Assembly: GCA_021234535.1 (NCBI GenBank)
Contig: CM037843.1
Location: forward strand, 11,803,979 to 11,867,978
Reading direction: 5' to 3'
Length of the DNA stretch: 64,000 bases
Origin: Stichopus chloronotus
Lineage: Eukaryota > Echinodermata > Holothuroidea > Aspidochirotida > Stichopodidae
Under the pieces are notes generated by a model that had not been told where the DNA came from, made no database searches, and saw only the letters and a program-made list of their open reading frames with translations. This document shows, one piece after another, positions 1-10,142 of the stretch; within the stretch, counting starts at the first letter, position 1; each line of letters opens with the position of its first letter. The position numbers and the translations under genes were made by a program.

Positions 1-2092
1 AAATACTGAAAATGTGAATGCTGAGCCATACAAAACATACAATTTGAAACGACGGCTGTTGATGCGATACCCACAATTAAAGTTTTTACGTCCAAAGAAA
101 CGTAATCAAAGTGAAATGGTTTATGTTGATGAGCTGTCCACCGAATTTATGTTGAACGACGAACGATGTGGCTCAATTGAACCATCTGATGATAGTCCAG
201 GCACTACTGATTCAGAGGACAGTGCTGCAGTTTGTGAAGGTATTGAGAACATCGCGGAGATGGAGTCATCTGTAGGTAGAACACTTGCTGAGTTGTATAA
301 CTGTGCATTAGACCTTCGGGAGGATATTAATGATGTTCCTGCACAAACCATGCCATGGCCCCATACAGCGTCTGATCTGACACTGGATGCAGCACGAAAG
401 CTTGTTCCTGCAAGGTTATTTAATTTTATTGCATGGATGTGTGATCTGTCATCTGACCCAGAAGAAAAGAACTTTGTTCAAGCGACAGATGATGAGCAAA
501 GAAAGATTCTTTCCATATCACAAGATATTACTTATTTGGCATCCAAGGGAAGAAAAACAATGCCCAAGCACTCATCGTTGTCAATGGCAGTGCGACATTT
601 GACAGGCTCTGCACAATTAATAGGCATTTTGAATGGATTCGGTCACTCAACCTCACACACTCTTTTGGAGCATGATACAGCATTAGCCAAAAAAGAATTA
701 GAACAAGGAGATAATTCACTGCCCGCTTGCTTGCAGAAAGATATTTTCACAACCCTTGTTTGGGATAACAATGACTTCGGGAAGGAGACTGTCTGGTCGA
801 GGAACGACACATAACACAAGTGGGATAGCCATTCAGCATCAACCTTCCCCATCAGAAAGTCCACAAACAGCAGAAGTCCCAACAAATGTAAAAAAAAGCA
901 GACAGAGGTCTCTCCCAGCGCCAGACACAAAGTTGAATCCATTCTTTGGAAAAAAGAAAGCCAATCCCCAAACATTTGGGATGCAGATCAGCCTTGCAAA
1001 GGACCAATATAAAGGTCCCCTAGAAGAAGCAAACTGCAAAGATTATGGTTATTTTCTCACAAAGTATAAAGTATCTGACAATCATCCTCTTCTACCCGGA
1101 TGGACTGGATATAACCAGATGCTTGCTAATGAGGTTCCCCCAAAGGCAAAGATAGCCTACCTTCCAGTAGTAGATGCCACACCAACAGAGTTGAGTACAG
1201 TGAACACTGTTTTACATAAAAGTATGGATGCTGCAAACTCATTAGGGCTGAGAAGTATTGTAGTTGTTGTTGACCAGGCAATATATGCCAAGGCCCAAGC
1301 TATAAGATGGCAAACACCTGTTTTCATGGAACGGATAGTCCTGAGGTTGGGATCATTTCATACTGCAATGACTTTTCTTGCATGCATCGGGAAAAGGTTC
1401 AGAGATGCTGGTCTTGAAGACATTCTGATCGAATCGGAAGTATTAGCCCCAGGCTCGGTAAATGGTGTTATGAGTGGCAGACATTACAACAGAAGTGTGC
1501 GTTGCCACAAACTTATGGTTGAAGCTCTACACTGTTTACGATGGCAGAATTTTCTGAATTCTGCAACTGAAGATAATGCAATTAATTATACCTCACTCAT
1601 CAGTCAACTTCAAACAGCATTTCCGGAGCAAGACTACAAAGACAAAGTTGCTGGTGCCGATTTTAAAGCCATGATGGAGTCTTATTCAAACTTTGTTGAC
1701 AGGAAGAGGAAAGCAAATGCAAACTTTGCTTTTTGGTGCACATATATGGACATGGTGGAAACATTTCTTCAATTTATCTGAAGTTCCAGAGAGGGCAACT
1801 GGCTTCTTCATTTGGCATCAGTAAGAGAAATGGTACCGTGGATGTTTTCGTACGATCGTTACAACTATGCTCGATACCTGCCTGTCTAAAGGATAGAAAT
1901 GAATGATTTGCCAAAGTCCCATGCTTTTGTGTATGAACATTTTCAGAGAGGGTATTTTTCAGTACAGAGACAGGACAGCTATGGATTTGCTGGCATCCCA
2001 TGCGACATGACGATTGAACAGACTGTCAATAAAAACTCCAAAACACGTGGTGGACTTAAAGGTTTCACAGTTAACAAAGGAGCCGTGAACAG

Positions 2093-2645
2093 GTAAATAT
2101 TGATTTCTTTACTTCCACTTTTTGGTTTCGATGATAAGAGAAACCAATGCTTTCATGATGGCGTGTGTGTGTGTGTTTGTGATACTTTGCTCATTAACAA
2201 AATATCTCAAGAAGGAAAACTTTGACAGTTCTCAAACTTAGTGCATCGATGCCCCATGTCAAGAAGAAGAACCCTACTTGTTTTGGTGGGGGTCAAAGGT
2301 CATCTGAGGTCACCGGGGGCAAAAATCTGAAATTTTTTTTAACACAAAATTGTATTTTTCCAACACCTTAAGATACAATAGCATTACACCACTGACTGAA
2401 AGAAATGGAATAACATTGCATTATATTTGGAATAAAACTTACATCATCTAAACCTCAATGCATTTTTGCATTCGGGTTTATTTTGCGTTCTGGTTTTATA
2501 TTCTTCCTTGTGTTTCTACCTATGTTTCAGCTGATTACACGTGTGTTTTATCCTCCCATTTTCCTTTTTTATTTGCCTCTTTTATGTTGCGAGCTTGCTA
2601 ATTTCCAGAAATGGATTAATAAAATGATATTCTATTTTACTCTAG
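2093..2645 (+). other. Intron of nuclease/CXC copy 1
   Basis: The donor is AG|GTAAAT and the acceptor is TTTTACTCTAG|A with a good pyrimidine tract. Splicing joins codon AG|A (Arg) and restores the frame from GAVNR to WTTGHHECAA. The matching place in copy 2 (about 32440) reads GALEHCFLTIHQRAA without interruption, and copy 3 is also continuous there, so the intron is specific to copy 1 among the three. Most of it is a complete foldback element (2119-2479). Confidence 0.75.
2119..2479 (-). mobile_element. Complete short foldback/minisatellite element, subfamily C
   Basis: Read on the minus strand it begins at 2479 with a nested palindrome (AAACCC...AATGCA/TGCATT...GGTTT), holds one copy of the roughly 140-bp unit with its TTGACCCCC and TGACCTTTGACCC motifs, a CA run (2161-2176), and ends in a hairpin (GGTTTC...GAAACC, 2124-2145) followed by AAAAA. 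It is the smallest end-to-end copy in the window and defines both termini of subfamily C. It lies wholly inside the intron of copy 1. Confidence 0.7.
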
Positions 2646-4639
2646 ATGGACAACTGGACATCATGAATGTGCGGCAATAACACGCCGGTGTGAGGAAATG
2701 GCAGGAAAAAGTCAAAGTGCTATGATAAGGAAAGATTTGACAGAATCTCGCATGAAGAGGGATGAGAAAGACATACTAAGCATCTCTAATACAATTTCAA
2801 CTTTGTAAATCCCTTTGAAGACTTGGACGGATCATCCCAAATTATCCACCTTACTTCAGGTTTAGTGGCCTCGTCTGAGATACGCAGTGACTTGCTTTTT
2901 GCAGAAGACAAAGAAACACTGCTTTTGTCAAATTCTGTGAGGAAAGAATCCAAAACAATGTCAAAGCCCTACAAGACCCTTTACCAAAGTTGAATCTAAA
3001 AACGTTCACTAACATGTCACGGATGGATGGTGCCAAGGTGAAGGGGAAGGAAGTGACTTTAAAGAGCAACAGGGACCTGTTTGCAAGGATTGTTATAATT
3101 GGGAAAGTGAGAAACATAGACTTGAGGAATATGATGACCTACTCCCTTGGACCATTGCCTCTTCCAATTGCCAAAAGTGATGGCTGCCTTGTTAAAACAA
3201 ATAAAGCAAAACTCTTGCATGTATTAGAGGATCTGCAGGCTCACGCAAAAGAAACAAATTCGGAGTCACCCTTGGGGCCACCCAAAGGCAGTGTGTGGAT
3301 TATTGATACAATGGCACTTACTCAGGCTAACAACAAGAACCTACCACAAACATTTGGGCAGTTTGCTGAGAAGATTCTCAAACAGTTGATTAACATTGCA
3401 TTTCTACATCATACCCATTCTATTCATTTTGTAACAGATACCTACAGGGAAGTTAGCATAAAGCACTCAGAGCGGAAGAGGAGGGCCGTCAGTGGATCAC
3501 AGAAAGTTACTGTCTCTAGACCTGCCCAGAAGTTACCTAAGCAGTGGAAAAAATTCCTTGCCAATAGCCACAATAAAAAGGAGCTGGTAAAATTTCTCTT
3601 TGCTGAGTGGACAAAATGTACAGCAGATCAGTTGAAAGGAGTAGAGTTCATCGTGACACATGATGACGAATGTCATTGCATCTCTGCAGACCAAAATGGT
3701 GTAGTAGAAATTAAAGCAGTTGAAGAGCTGTATTGCGACCATGAGGAGGCAGATACGCGCATGATGTTGCATGCTAAATATGTAGCTGAAACTATTAATA
3801 ACACACCTGTTGTCATCCAAAGTCCTGACACGGATGTCTTGGTGATTGCAGTTGGACTAGCAACCCAAATAAGTTCACCTTTGTATTTCATACTGGCAGA
3901 GCTGAGAGAGAGCGCACCATTGACGTTGGGTCTATTCAAAATGAATTAGGAAATACATTTACAGATGCTCTCATAGGTTTTCATTGCTTCTCTGGTTGTG
4001 ATACGGTCAGTTCGTTTTATGGGAAGGGGAAGCAAAAAGCCTTTGAACTACTAAAGAAAAATCCTCAACATGTGAACCCTTTCAAAACATTAGGAACGTC
4101 TGAAATTGTATCACAAGAACTGGTCAGTGGCTTGGAAGCATTCTTATGCCAACTGTAGGCACACATGGAAATCAGGTCTGTAAATGGAGCCCGATATTTT
4201 ATGCTAAAGACTATGAAAAGAGCAGAATGTCAAATGCCACCGAACCATGACTCACTAGTGAAACACATCAAGCGGGCTAACTTCCAAGCCATGATATACA
4301 AAAGAAGTCTGCAGCAATATCAAGAGTTACCAACTCCGGTAGGCAGTGGCTGGAAGATAGAGGATGGAACACTCGTTATTGACTGGATGGACTTGCCCCC
4401 TGCCCCAGACAGTGTTTTGGAACTGACATCATGCAAGTGCAAAAAATCTAAATGCAGTGCTACTGATGCTGACATTGCCTGTTGTTCCTCGCTTGGACTT
4501 CGATGCACAGATGTATGTGAATGTAAAGATTGTGACAATAACGAAGGTGAAATCGAGGACTGGGACACAAGTGACGACGACAATGATGATGAATATGGTA
4601 ATGACGAGTATGATAATTATGATGATGAATAGTCTATAA

Positions 4640-5760
4640 AACTAAGGTAAGAACATTTGCTTTGTAAATTGCAGTTGTAGTATAGCTGAAATTGCTTTGC
4701 AGAACAGTGTTGGAAGGGCTCAAAGGAACAATTTTCGTAGCGAAAACGAGCACATATCTAGCCTAGTCTAGAAGAGCAGCCATCATTTGATGTGAGGAAA
4801 TTACTTTTTTCCTGACCCCAAGGGACAATCTGGGCAGTAATTACTTTTCTGACATTCTATGTTAGCAGTGAGAGTGATATTTATGGTGTTTGTTCTGGGT
4901 GTTCCAGGGTGGATGCTGTTTGGGTTTAGAATGAAGATCTTTTACATCGCAAAGCACTGTCTTATAAAAAAGGGAGGAAGAAGTCACTAAACTGAAATCC
5001 ACTGAAGCATGTGTCCTTTCACCTGTGGTGGATCCACACTGGGCACAACAGCCTCCACCTGCCCAATTGCCTGTCATGTGTGAAAAATTTGAGGCCCAAA
5101 AGAATATGTCAAAGTAGCACAATTTCGCATTTCAGTCCTGTTCCAAAAAGAAAAGATTTCCAAACAGAAGGGATGTCCCCTATCACGTGACAGCCATTGT
5201 GCAAACTTTTCCTCCATTAATACAAGATCCTGGATACACCCTTGCTTTAACAAGCACTGAAACCTGTAAACCATTTTCAAATAATTTTATCAGTGGCCGT
5301 TTTGTCAAAATTTACAGCAGGTAAATTTGGGGAGAATTTACAGTAAACGAAAGTGGGAGCGCTGTTGACGCTGTAAAACGATTACATAAGTATGATATTT
5401 TAATTAAAACTAAAAAAAAGGCATACTCATATACTGTAATGACTACTGTAGATCCATAAACTGTAATGAATACATTGCATTTTACAGTTGTACACAGGCA
5501 GGTATGTAATCTTGCATGCACCCAACGTGGTAATTATTGTGCTTACGTCACTGGTACTAACTGACATATATCTCTTTAACGTGCACTTTGAAAAATGTGA
5601 GCAATGCATTTTTTTAATTACTTATTATTGCCCTCTTGACATATACATTTCATTTTGTGTCCCAAAGAGGGGACTACAGAAGTCAATTTTTAAGGGACTT
5701 TTTGGCCTATGCCCCACTGTCTATTAAGCCCCTCTAATTAGTATCAAAGATATAAGCACT
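4640..5760. other. No recognisable feature
   Basis: About 1.1 kb between the decayed gene and the next element. Only short chance ORFs; no repeat unit or coding similarity seen. Confidence 0.5.
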
Positions 5761-5762
5761 AA

Positions 5763-6485
5763 CCAGAAAGCCAAAAGGCTTTGTGATTCCTTGTGACATG
5801 GTTATATTACAACAAACATGAATTATCCACATGGCAAGTAGTATGAAATCAACTAGTTATTGTTCTTGAAGCACCACACTAATACACCTTTAACTCAAAA
5901 TTACCTTTTTTTGGTGACCTCAAATGACATTTGATGTCCACCAAAAGCAATAGGGATCACCTACCCAGTATGGCCAACCCACACATCAGGTATGACATCA
6001 GTCAACATCACCCTTCTGGAGGTAATGAGTTTGCAAGATTTCCACAGTTTGACCTCAGGTGACCTCAAACGACCTTTGAACTCCACCAACTACTCAGTAT
6101 ATACAATCTACATCAAGTATGACATCAGTCAAGGTTAGACTCCTGGAGATATTGTGTTTACTCATTTTTACTGTTTGACCTATGGTGACCTCAAATGACC
6201 TTTGCCCCTGACCAAAAATGATAGAGATCAGCTATTCAGTATGACCAAGCAACACACCTAGTATGACATCAGTCACAGTTACCCTTCTGGAGATAATGTG
6301 TATACAAGGTTTTTCAACAAAAATGATAGCGCACATCTTCTCAATAGCATACACGTATATGCCAAGTTTGAGAAAAATCAAGCACTCGATTGTTGATTGT
6401 TGATAACTTGCATTCCAGTGGTGTCACATACACACACACACTGACTTGACCCACAGTTTCCTTTTTTAACAAAAGGAACCAAAAA
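5763..6485 (+). mobile_element. Foldback/minisatellite element with A-type 5' end and B-type 3' end
   Basis: The 5' end is the palindrome AAGCCAAAAGGCTT followed by GTGATTCCTTG, shared with 18528 and 48468. It contains about three degenerate units of the 140-bp repeat (5905-6300), then a tail CACTCGATTGTTG...TCACATACACACAC and a hairpin (TTTCCTTTT...AAAAGGAACC) ending in AAAAA. The 3' tail matches subfamily B (27300-27424), so this is a recombinant or nested pair of A and B elements. Confidence 0.6.
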
Positions 6486-7408
6486 TGAGATTCGTACAAG
6501 CTTAATAAGAGACACTCACATACTAAAAATGTGATCTGTATGAACTTCCTTTCTTGAGATATTGTTTAAAAAGGTTTTCACTATTTGACCCCAAATTATC
6601 TTTAACCTCACCGAAATGTTCAGCTTCTTGTGCTTCATTGGGAGCACGCACTTGCCAATATGATATATATGTGCAAGCTTAACTCCTGAGTTTCACTGTC
6701 TGATCAATGTTAACCCCAATGACCTTTGACCTCCACCAAAAACAATAGACTTCTTGTACTGCATAAGGCTCACCCACACACTAAATATAAGATTTGTAAA
6801 AGCTTTCCATCTTTAGATACCATGTTTACAAGGTTTTCACTATTTGACCCCTGTTGACCCTAAATGACCTTTAAAGTCCACCAAGAATGATAGGCTTTTT
6901 GTCCTTCATAAGGTACACCTACATTCAAATATAAGATCTGTACAAGTTTCCCTTGCTGAGATCTATATTGTGTTTACAAGGTTGTCAATGTTTGACCCCT
7001 GTTGACCCCATATGACATTTCACCTCTACCCGAAAAAATAATCTTCTTGTACTCAATACGGCACACCCACATACCAAATATGAGAACTGTACAAGCTTCT
7101 CTTCTTCAGATATTGTTTTCAAGGTAGGTGTCACTCACATACATACATACATACATACATACATACATACATACATACATACATACATACATACATACAT
7201 ACATACATACATACATACATACATACATACATACATACATACACCCATACATACATACATACACACATACGTACGTACACACATACATACATATGTACAT
7301 ACATATGTACATACATACATCCATACATCTACACATACATATGTATATACACACACATATACATACACAAGCATGATTACAATGTTATGATTTCATCAAA
7401 ACCAAAAA
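6486..7408 (+). mobile_element. Array of about four 140-bp units with C-type 3' end
   Basis: Units with TTTGACCCCTGTTGACCC and AATGACCTTTGACCTCCACC recur at about 6570, 6700, 6840 and 6990. The array ends in an expanded ACAT microsatellite and the C-type end ATCAAAACCAAAAA (7395-7408). It directly follows the B-type end of the previous element; no 5' palindrome is visible, so it is 5' truncated or was interrupted. Confidence 0.6.
7137..7366 (+). repeat. ACAT tetranucleotide microsatellite
   Basis: An uninterrupted ACAT run from 7137 to about 7242, then imperfect ACAT/ACGT/ACAC repeats to 7366. All six-frame ORFs here (such as YIHT or CMYV repeats) are artefacts of the repeat. It occupies the position where other elements of this superfamily carry a CA run. 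Confidence 0.95.
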
Positions 7409-9284
7409 TTGAAACCACAAATTCCTGCTCTTCCTTGCAATTTTAGTTTGCATCCCACAAGAATCTCTTGCATCTGCCTGTATGCATTCATTTATTCATT
7501 CATTCATCCATCCATCCATTTATTCATCACCTCAGTTTGAATCTGTGAAATGTTACATCTTTATTACAAAATAGGATATAAACATGAAAAGGCTATGACG
7601 TATTTGCTGACAGTATTTACTGGCATTCAGCCTATGCTACTTAGTCTTTCTTACAGACAGTGGACAGTGGTAGGGCCTACATCAAAACTTAAGGCAAAAA
7701 GGAAGGAAAAAATTGTGACCTTTGCAAACATCTTCCTGCCATCCATACACAACTACATTACTTCAGTTTTCAAAAACAACTTAGGAAATCAGACCAACCT
7801 AGTGCCAATGTCCTAGCCTGTATGATTCCTGATCTACTCCAGCTAAGTAGCACCAGCTCCTATTCAGTTCTTCCAACACACCTTTCACAGTAGTGCATTT
7901 ATAGAACAATGACTGTGGACCAGGTCCACACTTGAACCTGAAAAGCTTGGCAAATTTTGAAACACATCGCGCCATGGAGTCATAAGGCCATTAAATTTGA
8001 CAACATTAAAACATAAAATCTGAGTTAAGATGTTTACTGAAAGTAGCCACAACAAGTATATTTATACAAGAATGTCCTTACAGGAAGAAATACTGGAGTC
8101 GATCACAAAGTAGGTTCTTAGTTACGACTCTTCTGTACAAGCATGTTGCAACCTATGTATCAAGTAAGCACTTTTTGCACTTACAGCACTTTTTTGCACA
8201 AAGCTTACAATCTTGGACAAAATTGTTGGGACACTTTGTTGAACATTGCACATATAACATCAAATTTTAGGTTAGAGAATAACATGAAACCTCGCACCCC
8301 TCTCCAATGTTGTGCTACAGTAGTGAATGCACACTGTGAACAGTAATCCTATAGCCAACTGAAAGGGGGAGAGGGGTGTCCCAAGGTATTTTGTCCAAGA
8401 TTGTCTGAGTTTTTTGGGAACAATTTTGGAGTGAACTGTTGAACGGAAATTGCACACTTTTGGACAAGGTGTCACAAAAATTATCTATTGAAGCCTATGG
8501 ATCTGGGGATTGTAAATTAAAGTATTCTGAATTTCTGCTATGAACATAAGCAGTTTAATTTTGATTGAGGGGTGTATTTGTAGATATGTTTTTTGGAAAA
8601 CGAGTGATCATGAACGAATAGACTGTTTCAAGGTTTTGTATACGAACAGAAATGGTTGCATATGGACATAACATTAATGGGCAACTGTTGCGTTGCATTG
8701 CAAGAGGAGTGTCACTTAAATTGTAGAATGGTGGTAGGAAACACAGTCACAAGATATCATGAAATAGCGCTACGTTCTCCAAATTTGCGTAAAAGTCAGA
8801 ACTGTTGATTCACCTTGATACTAAAATAATGGTAGAACATTGGTAAAGGCTGGTTTTCTACATTTTTTCAGCTAATTCCAGATTTGTGACAACAATTTTT
8901 GCAGTACATGAAAACATATCTAATCTTCACTCTTGTAATCTACGACATTTTCCCCACAGTTTGTTTAAATTTTCCTGTCAAAACATTTGGTTGGGCACAG
9001 GTTTCATTAATCTATACTGGCAGCCGCTGTTGTTAGGTCTAAGTCAGTGTGGATGAAAAGGCTGGGGTTTGATTCACAGTATGACCTGAGTGTTTTTCAC
9101 TACTCAATTTTTCATTTATAAAGTCAAATGTCTGTCAAATTCTCATTTTTTATCCATTGATATGTAACACAAGGTATATATATATATATAATATGTGAAA
9201 TCCACGTATGCTCCATTTGATATACATATAAATATGTTCACAAATATGACAATTTTGAAGCTCAAAAAATTTTACAAGAAAAGG

Positions 9285-9318
9285 TGTATATTTCGGACAC
9301 GCCTGTGTCCTTCTTCAG
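9285..9318 (-). other. Hammerhead-like core motif (Penelope-type end signature)
   Basis: On the minus strand: CTGAAGA, one extra A, stem GGACAC, loop AGGC, stem GTGTCC, then GAAA. This resembles the CUGANGA-stem II-GAAA core of hammerhead ribozymes, and similar motifs occur in Penelope-like retroelements. The extra A before stem II and the lack of a convincing stem III argue against activity. No Penelope reverse transcriptase is visible nearby. Confidence 0.35.
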
Positions 9319-9524
9319 CACAAACTAATATTGAAAATAATTTTCAAAAACAACAGACTGCACACGCCCATGTGCAGCGCGTGCTCTAACAACGCAACAA
9401 TATACAATCAGTGTGTTACGCGCCCCAATTCAGTGTGTGTTACTTATCATTATCATCCCGCCCCACCCCAAACAGAGGGAAAATCACTCAACAATCCAAG
9501 GTCTTTATTTAGACCATTGGAATG

Positions 9525-9547
9525 AGTGGATAATTTAATTATCCACT
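9525..9547. repeat. Perfect 11-bp palindrome
   Basis: AGTGGATAATT, a single T, then AATTATCCACT. Could extrude as a cruciform; nothing ties it to a known element. Confidence 0.8.
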
Positions 9548-9618
9548 TACTCTCCACTCTTAACTTTTTTGTCACCGAAGAGTAGCCGTTACCCAGTAAA
9601 ATGCATTTCAAGTTGGAA

Positions 9619-9681
9619 AGTGAATGATTATGTTCGCTACCCTGTACCCAAGCATTACAGCGGCGAACATAATCATTCACT
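9619..9681. repeat. Perfect 19-bp foldback with 25-nt loop
   Basis: AGTGAATGATTATGTTCGC at 9619-9637 is exactly complementary to 9663-9681. No mismatch in 19 bp suggests recent origin or selection. It abuts the TA-rich run at 9681-9741. Confidence 0.85.
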
Positions 9682-9741
9682 ATATATCACTATTATATAT
9701 ATACCACTATTATATATATCACTATTATATATATATATATA
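9681..9741. repeat. TATATATCACTAT-type microsatellite
   Basis: Three near-identical TATATATACCACTATTA blocks followed by a pure TA run. A second AT run lies at 10082-10116. Confidence 0.85.
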
Positions 9742-10085
9742 CATCTGGAGCCTGAAAGAATCCAGCACAAGCTTCAGTATTCAGTGGAACATCCTCAAAC
9801 GGATCCCAACACGCATGACCGCCCAAGGCCAGTGCAACCTTTGTACTGAAGAGAAAATGGCAATACTGTCAGCAAACAAAACATCACTTTTGAACAAAAG
9901 GTCAGAGATTGTGTCAAGATGTCGCCATGGCAAACACCGGTATACAAACCCAGCCAACCATAGGGACCCTCCATGCGTAGTTTACCATATTTAAGTAAAA
10001 GAACAATTCAACTCCCGGTTAGTTGCCTTACAATCGTGTAAAAACGTGAAACTCAGAGTAGCAACAATCCATCTTAATGCTGATA

Positions 10086-10116
<31 letters not shown>

Positions 10117-10142
10117 TAATCTAATGCTATAGCTCCAACAAC

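Larger units (their letters stand above)
1..4632 (+). pseudogene. Decayed nuclease/CXC-family gene, copy 1 (FEN/PIN-like plus tesmin-type CXC)
   Basis: The reading frame is open at the left edge, so the N-terminus lies outside. Coding similarity runs through 2-800, 756-1781, 1782-2092, 2646-3949 and 3886-4632. Visible features in order: a basic segment (RRLLMRYPQLKF), a long all-alpha-looking middle part, an acidic-residue core HEEADTRM (about 3740) then SPDTDVLVIAVG (about 3820), then FHCFSGCDTVSSFYGKGK (about 3980), and a Cys-rich tail with CKCKKSKC and CTDVCECKDCDN (4429-4540), followed by an Asp/Glu-rich end. The acidic core looks like a FEN/PIN-type metal site and the tail like a tesmin/TSO1 CXC zinc domain. 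I recognise this as a multicopy family usually annotated as uncharacterized in marine animals; two more copies lie in this window. Damage: frameshifts near 790, 2806, 2985 and 3884; in-frame stops at 1779-1781, 1887-1889 and 4156-4158. Function of the family is unknown to me; an origin in a mobile element is plausible but not shown here. Confidence 0.75.
7410..10080. other. Intergenic/intronic DNA without genes
   Basis: No coding similarity found. It holds an imperfect inverted repeat (about 8205-8240 against 8370-8405, TCTTGGACAAAAT type), a short TA run at 9176-9191, a hairpin motif at 9285-9318 and two strong palindromes, listed separately. Confidence 0.5.

Noticed and set aside
7106..7376. 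Several ORFs of YIHT or CMYV repeats
   Set aside because: Pure translation of the ACAT microsatellite.
8205..8405. Imperfect inverted repeat (TCTTGGACAAAAT type)
   Set aside because: Arms are interrupted and no flanking duplication was seen; too weak to call an element.
9030..9110. tRNA-like B box (GGTTTGATTCAC)
   Set aside because: No matching A box, no cloverleaf could be folded by eye.
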